Assembly (NCBI GenBank): GCA_950022655.1
Contig: OX465588.1
Coordinates: 20,756,527-20,820,526 of the forward strand
DNA length: 64,000 nucleotides
Source: Alentia gelatinosa
Lineage: Eukaryota; Annelida; Polychaeta; Phyllodocida; Polynoidae
Direction of reading: 5' to 3'
The position numbers and the translations under genes were made by a program. Positions within the stretch are counted from its first letter, which is position 1. Each line of letters opens with the position of its first letter. The notes under the pieces were generated by a model. The model saw only the letters and a list, made by a program, of their open reading frames with translations. It searched no databases and was not told the origin of the DNA. Positions 32,366 through 42,478 of the stretch are shown piece after piece.

Positions 32366-35224
32366 ATGGCAGATGTAAGAGAAGCTAAAGGCTTTAAGAT
32401 ATCACATTGAAATGTGAGGAGTCTGAAGTCAAACTTCGACATGTTCACACTGGAACAGAGCACCAAAACATGGGATATCTTAACCATCTCTGAAACCTGG
32501 CTCACGTCTCTCGATAACCTAAATCACTATCAACTTGATGGGTACAGCATAGTTAGGCTAGACAGAGTGTGGAAAAGACACAAAGCAGATCCCAGACCCA
32601 AGGTGGGTGGGGGACTATGTACCTACATTAGAGATGGCATATCATCCAACCCAAGTTACTACCAACATCTTAATATGAGCACTAAAGACCTCGAATGTCA
32701 AATCATAAAGATTAAAAGACAAAACACTAAAAACATAATATTGCTCAACATTTATCGACCTACTGGAGGAAACGTACTTATAGCTAGACAGGAGATATAC
32801 AGAATAACACAGGAACTGGCGGAAAACCAGGACCACGAGATAATTGCCCTAGGAGATTTCAACATAAATATGTTAAGCAATGATAATAACTCCACTGAGC
32901 TAGTAAATGAGTTAAAACAACTGGGGCTAATACAACTTATTAAACACATCACACGCTTCTCGGATAACAACTCAATAATAGACTTAATCTTTACCAGTAG
33001 TATAAACACAGTACTGTCTGGGGTGTTATCACAAAGCTTCAGTGACCATCAAACAATCTATCTGATTCTGAAACACCAACATTACATAACAAATAGGAAA
33101 AAGATAAGGGGTAGATCATATACTAAGTACAATGAGGCCAAATTTACTGAGACCCTCAAAACAGTAAACTGGGTAGACTACTTTAGACTAAATGACCTAG
33201 ATCAGAAATGGAACTTTATCAAAACTGAAATCGAGAAATACCTAGACAAGTCATGTAAGGTACGAGAGTTTAGCATTAAACTCTGTCAGCAGCCATGGAT
33301 AACGGATGAAATATTAGAAATAATACGACATAAGAATAAAATAATGAGAACCGCTAAGATAACAAACACTAATGAAAACAAACAAAAAGCCCGTGAAGCG
33401 AGAAACCTATCAAATCGACTTGTAAAAACAGCCAGGCAAAATTACATACTGAACAACATCCATGCATACGAAGCCGACCATAAAAAATTCTGGCGAACCA
33501 TCGGAAACATCCTTCCCTCATCTACACAAACGAATGAAAAAATCATTGAACTACGGGAAGACGATAAAACACAAATACCCGCAGACCGAGTACCAAACTA
33601 TATCAACAATTTCTTCAGCAACATTGGCCCAAAGTTAGCAAACAACATGCATACCCCATGGAGATCTTATGATCTCAAAAACCAACATAGCAGTACAAAT
33701 TTTAGTACCACATCGGAAGAGGTCACAACACTTGCCAAAGAAATAAAACTAAATAAACAGTCGTTAGTAGACGGAATCAATACGCGTGTATTTAGAGATG
33801 CTCTACTAGCAATTCCAGATATATTTGCCGACCTTTTTAATACATCATTTGCCCTATCATATATCCCAAACACATGGAAATACTCCGTAGTAGTGCCTAT
33901 TCCAAAAGGCGGGGACCCTTACTCTGTCTCAAACCTTAGACCCATCTCACTCCTACCGATTGTGGGGAAAATACTAGAGAAAATTGTACATCGCAGAACA
34001 ACATCCTTTCTTGATACCCATAACATCATAACTGATAGTCAATCTGGTTTCCGCAAGGGAAAATCAACGATCCAGGCAGTAGCTGGCCTTACGGACCATA
34101 TCTTAACACAAAGAAACATAGGTATTGACACTATAGCCATTTATATAGACCTGCGCAAGGCCTTTGACGCCGTCCACCATAGCATACTCTTAGATAAATT
34201 GGAAAGATATGGTATTAGAAATAGAAATTTGGAATGGTTTGAAAACTACCTGTCAGACAGAACTCAAGCAGTGCGTGTAAACGATCATTTATCAGATTTA
34301 AACTATGTGAAATGTGGTGTTCCCCAGGGCTCCATTCTTGGACCCCTGTTGTTTTTGCTTTATATTAACGACCTATCAAATGTCCTCAAGAACTCAAAAG
34401 TAAGTTTGTATGCCGATGACACGGTGCTGTACTGTAGTGACATCAATCATGAGACCATGTATAAGAACTTACAGTCAGACCTAGATATGTTGACTCTATG
34501 GTGCGAGATGAACAGGCTCACTGTAAACGCGTCTAAAACGAAATGTATGGTATTCACATCTAAACCAAAAAATAGAGCTATCCTTGACACTGTGTTCTAC
34601 ATCGGAGGAAATAAATTACAAAACGTTATAAGCTATAATTATCTTGGTATACAACTAAACCAGAACCTTGACTACAAACCACACTTTAACAGAATGTTCA
34701 AGACCATATCTCATAGACTCTACCAACTGACCAAGATGAGGCCATATCTTACAAAAACTGCGGCTTTAAGGATCTTCAAAACATGTATAATGCCGTACAT
34801 GGACTACGGAGATGTGCTGTTCATGAACTCACCCAATAAATACCTGGACAAACTGCAACTACTACAGAACCGTGGTCTTAAGATCTGTTTACAACTACCT
34901 AAACGTACAGCCACAAATAAGCTACATATGTTAGCAGCTATGCCAATGTTATGTTATAGGAGAAACCATCACCTACGTATATTTATGTTCAAGAGAGTTT
35001 CTAACCCACAATACCTGGACAATCGAAATGCCATGACCAGACTACATGATGCCCCGCTACTTTATGTCCATAAGCCAAACTGTACAGCGTTTATGAAATA
35101 AATATTATACACAGGTGCCACAGCTTGGAATAATCTTTCCCCGGCAACACGAAACATACCTACCTATCTAGAATTCAAAAAAATATCTAAAAGCTACATG
35201 CAAACTAAAGTGCCGCTATTTTGA
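32366..35224 (+). pseudogene. Non-LTR retrotransposon ORF2 (endonuclease + RT), CR1/L2-like
   Basis: An apurinic-type endonuclease domain begins NVRSLKSNFDMF, followed by ISETWLTSLDN, ALGDFNINMLS and SFSDHQTIY. RT follows: NLRPISLLPIVGKILEKI, SQSGFRKGKST, IYIDLRKAFDAVHHSILL, CGVPQGSILGPLLFLLYIND, and YADD at 34409-34420. The C-terminal region ends with a GATAWNNLSP motif. The frame from ATG 32366 is broken by TGA at 32408 (normally Trp just before NVRSL) and by TAA at 35099, after which the conserved tail continues in frame to TGA at 35222. Otherwise the frame is open for 895 codons, so inactivation is recent. No ORF1 was found upstream; 5' truncation is likely. The clade is inferred from motif style. 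Confidence 0.88.
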
Positions 35225-35983
35225 GGTTTGGGGGGGTTTTTGTGTCTTCCTGTTCTGAATATCCACTTTAATGCTCTTGTGTGAACCTATTGGGAACGGA
35301 AGCCGAGGAGCTTCATGTCTGCTGCAATGTATTGATGTACTAGGTAATCAACAATGTTATGGTAAGCACTAATGTTATTAATTTTGACCTTACCCTCGGT
35401 TAAATGGTGTTTGATACACATGACATGGTAATTTATAATGAAGGGATGGCCCACGCGATGAAAATCAGCCTTATGTAAGACTGACGCGTTCTGGCCCCTT
35501 TATTTCGATGCATCAAATGTACCGGCTTTTTTTCAATGTAAGGAACAACTTGTACCAAAGCATCAATAAAGAAATTCTTTAAAAAATTTTTTAAAAAATG
35601 TAGAAACAGGAATGCACCTTGCATGTGTAGCTTCATGTCCACATACGGTGAAAGATGGTCGAGATGGAATGCTTTAACGAAATATGTAGCGACCTTTGCC
35701 CAGTCTGCCTGAGTGTAGGGCAGGTTAATCCTGGGAACGGCAGGTCAGCAGCACCCCCCAGCTGATCACCTCTCATGGGATCTGCTGTCGGTAGATTGAC
35801 AGGTTGCTGGGGAGGATCCACCCCGGGATTACCCTCTTTAACCCAAATCCCCTCATCAATGTTTTAACATACATCTAAGCTCTGGTAATCTCGAAACATT
35901 TAATCTAAAAACCTTTTAAGCACGTAGTTTTACCGTCGATTCTGCACGGCCAACGTGACCCGGATCGAGGAAAGTATGAATAT
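35225..35983. other. LINE 3' flank and non-coding sequence
   Basis: The first 200-odd bases probably include the LINE 3' UTR; there is no poly(A) tail or clear terminal microsatellite, so the 3' end is not placed. A run of A/T (TTTAAAAAATTTTTTAAAAA) lies at 35578-35597. No coding sequence. Confidence 0.4.
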
Positions 35984-36268
35984 AAGGCCTGGCATCCACC
36001 TACTACGATAGAAATTTAGACCTACCGATATGGCACCGACACAAACAGTAAATATCGGAGACATATCGGGAAGGGGCAAAATCGTAGACAAATGTGTAGA
36101 CATGCCAATCCACCATGCATCTTAATGGGTTTATTCGGTGCCTAATCGTAGAAACGTGGTCAACTGCCCAGATATTATGTGACCTTCCGACGCGATTTTG
36201 ATTTTCTATCGGGAGGTGCATCATAGACAATATCGGTGCCATATCGTAGTAAGTGGAAGCCAGGCCTA
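35984..36268. mobile_element. MITE with about 26-bp terminal inverted repeats
   Basis: AAGGCCTGGCATCCACCTAC, continuing TACGATA, at the left mirrors TATCGTAGTAAGTGGAAGCC, continuing AGGCCT, at the right, with few mismatches. Internal ATATGGCACCGA/TCGGTGCCATAT motifs extend the symmetry. There is no coding capacity and the target duplication is unclear. A deleted relative may lie at 51888-51965. Confidence 0.7.
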
Positions 36269-36537
36269 AAGGTAAACATATCAAATCCATGGCAGTCCTA
36301 CGCTTATAGACTATAAACTTGTAAGCTCATGTTGGTGGGGCCAATGCATATTCTGCGGGTAATTAAGTACATCCTATTAACAACTGTATGATAAGTAAGG
36401 CTTAAAGTACTGTAATGTAATATTCATATTTGGCAGTCTGATTTATCTATAAGTATATAAGGTATTTTAGAGTTCTTTATATTCGACGTATCCGATAATG
36501 ATAAGCGCCTATAAATCAAACGAGGTGGATATTAATA

Positions 36538-36776
36538 CTAATCGTGTCTTTCAGACGCACTCTTGCCATGTACTATGGTCTCCAAGACCTTGATGGCGTT
36601 TTTTAAATCATCACTTCTCAACAACTTCACTGTTGATATATTGGGCTTGTGCTCAGATGTTGAAATAGCCTTATTACCCGATAGATTGGTCAAGAATTCC
36701 AGGAGTGCGGTTGCACCATATTCAATTCTGTCAATGTGCATTCCAAGACCATGTTTCGGCGAACAAATAGGAAGAT
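36538..36776 (-). CDS. Possible terminal coding exon of an unidentified host gene
   Basis: On the minus strand a strong 3' splice site (CTGGTCTTTTGCAG) is followed by 239 nt open to a TAG at 36538-36540. The peptide has balanced composition, not transposon-like: it contains CSPKHGLGMHIDRIEYGA, LLEFLTNLSGNK and LKNAIKVLETIVHGKS. The first codon is split by the intron (phase 1). Open sequence also extends upstream of the acceptor as hydrophobic text, so an intronless reading is possible but has no ATG. I do not recognise the protein. Confidence 0.35.
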
Positions 36777-37035
36777 CTGCAAAAGACCAGATATATATGA
36801 GCGAAGGATGAAGACGACAATATATTAGTGCAGCAGCAAATATTATTGTGATGGTAATTAACATTAAGAAGATAAGCGACTCACACTCAGCCAAACCTTA
36901 TTCCATCTCCCCTTGCTAAAGAAAAGATGATGCCTTTCCACACCTCGCGACATCTCTCCTGACTGTCACAACCTCTGGTGGGGAGAGGGGACAACCACGG
37001 AGGGGCGTTGACTGTCAGATGTAGCGGGGTGGATA

Positions 37036-37223
37036 AATGGGTTGCCCATGGCCTTTGGTCAGGGGTGGTCATTGCCCCCCCTGGTGAAACTACTCTACAC
37101 TCGCGCACCCCTGCGCCACCTCTCCGCTCTCGGCCGCACTAAACATCAAAGTGCGCGAGTGCGACACTGTCCTCTGTCTCATTCGCTTCACTGGTCTCCT
37201 TCGCTCAACACCTATTTTTTCTA
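37036..37223 (+). repeat. Element 2b repeat A1
   Basis: 188 bp from AATGGGTTGCCCATGGCC to ACCTATTTTTTCTA, apparently identical to 41939-42126. Confidence 0.9.
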
Positions 37224-37332
37224 TCGCTCCTTGGCCTATCGCCCTCCGTACCTTCGGTCTCCGTATTCCCCTGAATATCGGCAGACGAGGACAGGGTTAC
37301 CAAGCGATTCAGTAAGGAATTATAGTACAGGC

Positions 37333-38517
37333 ATGTTGACCAGAAGCGCTGTGGCGGCATCCGCACCCGCGGAGGCCGAGACGGACTCGGAAATAACGAT
37401 AAGACAGCCGGCAGCCGAGAGCGACCACGTGGACTCGGTATCTCAACAGGGAACGAGCGCCAGCGCACGGACTCGGACTTCGCGCATCACAGCCCTGGAG
37501 GCCAACCTCGGGGGGGTCAGGACGGACGTCAACGAGGTAAAGACAGACGTCGGTGAAGTCAGGACGGATATGACTAAAATATCGCGCCAGATGGACGGCA
37601 TGATGGACGCGATCATGCAGATCTCCAGACCGACCTCGCGCCGGGCCGGCTCACGGGCTTCGTCAGCGGCCGAACGGACGAGAGACTGGGCCCAGGATCA
37701 GAACGAGCGCCTCCTCCCCGCGCCCAGGGCACTCCGAGAGGCATACACGACCGAGGAACACCTCCAGCGTGAATTCGGCCGTGAGGCCATGCGACACGAC
37801 CGCACAACGGGTAAGAGCCTACTTTCTGATTTAAATGCCCGGAGGCCGACGGCGAAGCCGTACATGTTTATGGACAGAGATGGGGTGTACACGCTGCACC
37901 AGAAACTGGACCTACGGTCGAGCCTCGGGCCTCTGGAGTACATTTCATGTTTTGTGGCCTTATTGAATGACGATCGCGCCTTGCACCCCGAGGACAAGGA
38001 GCATATGTTCAAACATCTATACCAGGTGACCGTTGATGCGCAGGCACGGCCGTGGGCCGGCGTCAGACGCTGGTCAAACTACGTTTTCGACCAGGTCGAG
38101 TCGGGCAGGATGCGATGGTCGGATCACGGCCGGATACAGGAAGAACGTGTCCGGCTCGCGATGACCAGTGCCCACACCGCAAACAACAGTCAAAACACGG
38201 AGACCGGACGTGCCCGGGGGAGCGAGGCCCCGTGCCGGGACTTCAATGGAGAGAGGGGGTGCCGCCACCGCAGCGACCACACTGAAGGGGGTATCCGGTG
38301 GTTGCACGTGTGCACGTTTTGCGACTCGGTGGGCAGGAAGTGCGGTCACTCGGTGCACGCCTGCAACCGCAAGCTGACCTACGGACACGGGTACGACAAC
38401 ACGGCGGCTCCCCCTGTACCCACACCGCGGCGGGTACCCCAGGCGGGGTATCAACTGCAGGCTACTACCAGGCCGGCGGCAGCGCAGAGTGTGGTACACC
38501 AACCCCAGCCGAGTTAA
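37333..38517 (+). CDS. gag: Gag-like protein of element 2b
   Basis: 394 residues from ATG at 37333 (MLTRSAVAASAPAEAET). It has the same layout as in 2a: coiled coil (ITALEANLGGVRTDVNEVKT), conserved centre (REFGREAMRHDRTTGKS, GPLEYISCFVALLNDD) and C-terminal Cys/His module (EAPCRDFNGERGC, HVCTFCDSVGRKCGHS). A longer open frame extends upstream into A1 but lacks conservation with 2a, so the ATG shared with 2a (MLTRS) was chosen. It ends in TAA directly before the A-run. Confidence 0.85.
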   Translation: MLTRSAVAASAPAEAETDSEITIRQPAAESDHVDSVSQQGTSASARTRTSRITALEANLGGVRTDVNEVKTDVGEVRTDMTKISRQMDGMMDAIMQISRPTSRRAGSRASSAAERTRDWAQDQNERLLPAPRALREAYTTEEHLQREFGREAMRHDRTTGKSLLSDLNARRPTAKPYMFMDRDGVYTLHQKLDLRSSLGPLEYISCFVALLNDDRALHPEDKEHMFKHLYQVTVDAQARPWAGVRRWSNYVFDQVESGRMRWSDHGRIQEERVRLAMTSAHTANNSQNTETGRARGSEAPCRDFNGERGCRHRSDHTEGGIRWLHVCTFCDSVGRKCGHSVHACNRKLTYGHGYDNTAAPPVPTPRRVPQAGYQLQATTRPAAAQSVVHQPQPS

Positions 38518-41453
38518 AAAAACGGGCCGGCCGCGCCCCGCCAGTAGACGAGGCGCGCAACAAAGATGAAAGGGGTGCCGGCAGGACGGAGTGTTGTGTT
38601 ACGAATCCGGCTCCCCCACGTGACGTCACCTATCACGTGACCCCCTCGGCACGTGGCCGAGGGGTAGAGATAAACAACAACATTGACGGGGGGAATACAC
38701 TCCCGGAGGAGATACCCCCCGCTTCAGCGGCGGGGGCCGCCCCCGGCACCGTGGGGGATGATGGTCTCAGTCGCTTGCCGGGTGTTAGTGTTAGTGCGCC
38801 GGGCCGAGGTCAGGAATCTAACACTCCCGACTTTAAAGCACTCCGCGATGTCTGCGAAACGGGAATCCACCGGGAGGGCGTGAGTACGGACCCGTTAGCC
38901 TTCAAACAACATCGCCGGGAGACTTGGCCGGAGTTCACGGCCGTGGGGCCCGCCAGGTACGCGCAAATATACCGGACCGTGCGTGACACGGGAATCCCCA
39001 ACGCACTCGGCGCCATGGTCGAGGTGCCTTCGGATCTAAACCTACCTGCATGGGACCATTACCTAGGACACGTGGAGGAGGCGCAGGAGCTCCTAGGCTT
39101 CCTGCGATACGGTTTCCCCCTGGGATACCTGGGACCGGAGAGTGATACCAGAGGGGTGGCCAACCACCCCAGCGCAACCTCTCACCCCGTGCAGGTAGAT
39201 AAGTTTCTCGAAAAGGAGGCGGGCTTTACCAATATGATGGGCCCGTTCGCCGAACCGCCTTTTAGCCCGTGGTGTCACGTGTCGCCACTCATGACACGGG
39301 AAAAGCGCGGGACGGACGACCGGCGCATCATTACCGATATGACTTTCCCGAGGGAGTGCAGCGTGAACTCGTTCATCATTAAGAACTCGGTCTACGGACT
39401 GGAGCGAGAACACGGCCTCCCTACGGTGGACGAGTTTGTGGCCAAACTCGTCAAGGCAGGCACCTCGGCCTACATGTCGTCCATCGACGTGTCGCGTGCC
39501 TACAAGAACTTTAGGTGCGATCCCCTCGATTGGCCTCTGTTATGTTTCACGTGGGAGGGCGGGCACTACTGCGATACGGCCATGCCGTTCGGCGCCCGTG
39601 CCTCCTCATACCACATGCAGTGTGTGGCGGAGGCCATCGTGGGGATACTATCATCAAAGGGAGTCACGGCCGCGATGTACCTCGACGACCTCATCATCCT
39701 CTCCGAGGACCTAGGTAAGGCGGCCGAGGACTTCAGGATCGCGCGAGACCTTTTTTCGGAATTGGGCCTACCCGAGGCACGCGACAAAGCACAGGAGCCG
39801 AGCCAGACCGTGACGTGGTTGGGGATAGAGATCGACGCCCGTGCCATGTCTCTATCGATCCCCACGGCCAAGCTGGAGGACATCCGTGGTCACGTGTCGG
39901 CCGTAGCCAAACGACGGATGTTGACGAAACGACAGCTTCAGTCGGTGCTCGGCCGGATATTACACGTGGCCAGGTGTATACGTCCGGCGCGGGCATTCGT
40001 CTCAAAGCTACTCGAGGCCCTAAGGGGGATGAGGGGCTTCTACATGAACATCAATTCCGAGATGCGCCAGGACCTCGACTGGTTCGTTAAGTTTGCCCGG
40101 GGCTGGAACGGCCGCGCCCTCATCCCTCGGGGTCCCCCGACGCGGAGGATCACGGTGGATGCATGCCTGTCGGGCGTCGGAGGAACCGACGGCCGGTTCT
40201 CGTACTCCGGACAGGTGTGCCCCGTCTTCGATCCCGTGGAGTGCATCTCAGAGCTCGAGGCTCTGAATACCATCTACGCACTCCACACATTTATCACAGA
40301 CAGGGATCGGGGATCACGGATTGAGGTGTTCTGTGATAACCTCGGAACTGTACAGACCCTCAATAGCGGGCGTGCCCGTAACCCTGTCCTGGCGGAGTGT
40401 GCCCGCTAGGCATGGATGGTGCAGGCACGTCTGCAGGTGGAACTGGTCTTCAGCCATATCCCCGGGGTGCAAAACGTCATCGCAGATGCCCTGAGCAGAG
40501 CCCATCTGTCGAGGACGGAATACGATAAGGCCACTTCCCTCATTCACATTCATGAGTTGTACCCTATCGTACCGTGTACCCATGCCTCTTTTGTACCCGT
40601 ACTCCGTCTCTTCTGCAGATCGGGCGCTTCTCTTACTCCAGGCGAAGGCATCTGCGAGGCAGTCAGAGGCGCGTGCCCCAGGTACGCTCGCAAACCAGCG
40701 ATCCGCAGTCACCACCTACCTGGCGTTCTGCAACCGGATGAGAGCGGACCCCCGGGCACCGACCGTGAGCCTGATCACGTCGTATCTGGAATACGTGGCG
40801 GACCACGCCCCCTCGCCGGCCACGGTCGCCAACCAGTTATCGCACGTCCGGGCACACCTCCGACTGACGGGGGGGGACGTGCAGCCAACAGAGGATCACC
40901 GGGTGAAGCGTGCCCTCGAGGGCATGAGGAGAAACAAGCTGTACGTGCCAAACGTGAAGGCCCCCATACCAATGGATGTGTTCAGGGCGGTCCTCGACGC
41001 CCTGACGGGATTGCCCCTCCATACGGCAATGAGGGCGGGCATGCTCCTCATTTTCTACGCGGCCCTACGGCAGGGGGAGGTGGCGCCGCAGTCGGCTCGG
41101 GCATTCGACCCGGCTCGGAACCTCACTCGCGGGGACGTGGTCCTCGGCCGCCGGCATCTCACCATCACCATCAAGGCGGCCAAAAATCTTCAATACGTAG
41201 GGCAACAGAAAGTGATGCGCCTCGAGGCCGCGGACGATATCCGGGTGTGCCCGGTAGACGCGGTTCGAGGCCTACTACGGGCGGCCCCTACGGCTTCACT
41301 GCGGGACCCGTTCCTGACACTGCCCGATGGGACGACCATCACATCACGGGTCATGACCAACGAATGGGACCGCCTCCTACAGGCCACAGGCCAAACGGTG
41401 AAGACATACACCCTCCACAGCCTCAGGAAGGCCGCTGCCACTCAGGCATTTGA
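38514..41453 (+). pseudogene. pol: RT-RNase H polyprotein of element 2b, one premature stop
   Basis: The -1 frame after gag encodes the same linker and RT-RNase H as 2a: TDDRRIITDMTFPREC, SSIDVSRAYKNFR, MPFGARASSYHMQ, MYLDDLIIL (39675 on), ITVDACLSGVGG, VFCDNLGTVQTLNSG. A CAG-to-TAG change gives a stop at 40407-40409 inside RNase H; the frame then continues with VELVFSHIPGVQNVIADALS and stays open over the YR gene to 41453. The frame is also open upstream within gag (from 38298). The first ATG after the gag stop lies well inside conserved sequence (GAMVEVPSDL), so an independent ATG start is unlikely. Confidence 0.88.
38515..38557 (+). promoter_or_regulatory. Candidate recoding signal at gag/pol junction of 2b
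   Basis: Stop TAA at 38515-38517, heptamer A AAA AAC at 38517-38523, 8-nt spacer, then stem CGCGCC (38532-38537) and GGCGCG (38552-38557). Spacing and stem match 2a although the flanking bases differ. In this copy the pol frame has no ATG before its conserved region, which strengthens the case for recoding. Confidence 0.5.
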
Positions 41454-41586
41454 GGCAGGAATACCTGAACTTAACATCCAGAGGTATGGAGGGTGGAGGT
41501 CACAGGCTCATAGAGACTACATCAAAGTATCAGACCAAGAGACTGTCAACAAGTCTCTCATTGAGTCTCTCTCCTTCAAAAAGTGA
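40552..41586 (+). CDS. Tyrosine recombinase of element 2b
   Basis: 344 residues from ATG at 40552, the same length and relative frame as in 2a. It keeps FYAALRQGEVAPQ, TIKAAKNLQYVG, LHSLRKAAATQAFEAG, YGGWRSQAHRDYIKVS, that is Arg, H-x-x-R, Trp and Tyr of the YR active site. No lesion was seen, so it could act in trans even though pol of this copy is interrupted. Differences from 2a are often at third codon positions. Confidence 0.9.
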   Translation: MSCTLSYRVPMPLLYPYSVSSADRALLLLQAKASARQSEARAPGTLANQRSAVTTYLAFCNRMRADPRAPTVSLITSYLEYVADHAPSPATVANQLSHVRAHLRLTGGDVQPTEDHRVKRALEGMRRNKLYVPNVKAPIPMDVFRAVLDALTGLPLHTAMRAGMLLIFYAALRQGEVAPQSARAFDPARNLTRGDVVLGRRHLTITIKAAKNLQYVGQQKVMRLEAADDIRVCPVDAVRGLLRAAPTASLRDPFLTLPDGTTITSRVMTNEWDRLLQATGQTVKTYTLHSLRKAAATQAFEAGIPELNIQRYGGWRSQAHRDYIKVSDQETVNKSLIESLSFKK

Positions 41587-41634
41587 CTATAAAAAACTTT
41601 CCCACCCTCTTCTTCCCTTAACTATTGGCTTCTT

Positions 41635-41942
41635 GGCTATTTCTATTATTTTATTATTACATGTTATGTTTAACTATGTAATATCACATAATCGTCATTT
41701 ATCTTATATCAAATATTATCACAAATTGACAAATACATATCTATGTCAATTTCAATATTTGTCATATTGTCACAAATCTTATCACAATTGACAAACACAT
41801 ATCTATGTCAATTTCTATATTTGTCTTATCATTGATACTCATGTATTTCTCTTATTCATATCAATAAGACTCATAAAATTAAATAAAATTTTATAAGCCC
41901 ACTACGGCCTTCACTCTGTTTCATTGGGGATCTGGGGTAATG
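41635..41942 (+). repeat. Element 2b repeat B1
   Basis: 308-bp AT-rich repeat with several ACAAATTGACAAAYACATAT motifs; apparently identical to 42171-42478 and ending in AATG shared with A2. Confidence 0.9.
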
Positions 41943-42126
41943 GGTTGCCCATGGCCTTTGGTCAGGGGTGGTCATTGCCCCCCCTGGTGAAACTACTCTA
42001 CACTCGCGCACCCCTGCGCCACCTCTCCGCTCTCGGCCGCACTAAACATCAAAGTGCGCGAGTGCGACACTGTCCTCTGTCTCATTCGCTTCACTGGTCT
42101 CCTTCGCTCAACACCTATTTTTTCTA
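41939..42126 (+). repeat. Element 2b repeat A2
   Basis: Second A copy, followed by a 44-bp pyrimidine-rich spacer before B2. Confidence 0.9.
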
Positions 42127-42170
42127 CCCACCCACCCACTCCTTTTCTCTCCTACTCCTTACACTCGTAG

Positions 42171-42478
42171 GGCTATTTCTATTATTTTATTATTACATGT
42201 TATGTTTAACTATGTAATATCACATAATCGTCATTTATCTTATATCAAATATTATCACAAATTGACAAATACATATCTATGTCAATTTCAATATTTGTCA
42301 TATTGTCACAAATCTTATCACAATTGACAAACACATATCTATGTCAATTTCTATATTTGTCTTATCATTGATACTCATGTATTTCTCTTATTCATATCAA
42401 TAAGACTCATAAAATTAAATAAAATTTTATAAGCCCACTACGGCCTTCACTCTGTTTCATTGGGGATCTGGGGTAATG
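42171..42478 (+). repeat. Element 2b repeat B2
   Basis: Outer 3' copy of B ending in GGGGTAATG; the host sequence continues AATGTCATGG, so the core is followed by a second AATG. Confidence 0.9.

Larger units (their letters stand above)
37036..42478 (+). mobile_element. Ngaro-like YR retrotransposon, near-complete (element 2b)
   Basis: The 5443-bp sister of 2a has order A1 (37036-37223), gag, pol, YR, B1 (41635-41942), A2 (41939-42126), B2 (42171-42478). The A copies and the B copies appear identical by eye, so insertion is very recent. AATG lies at the left end, the B1/A2 joint and the right end. The B repeats are longer than in 2a (308 versus 249 bp) and differ strongly, whereas the proteins are similar with many silent changes. 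Pol has one premature stop. Confidence 0.9.
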
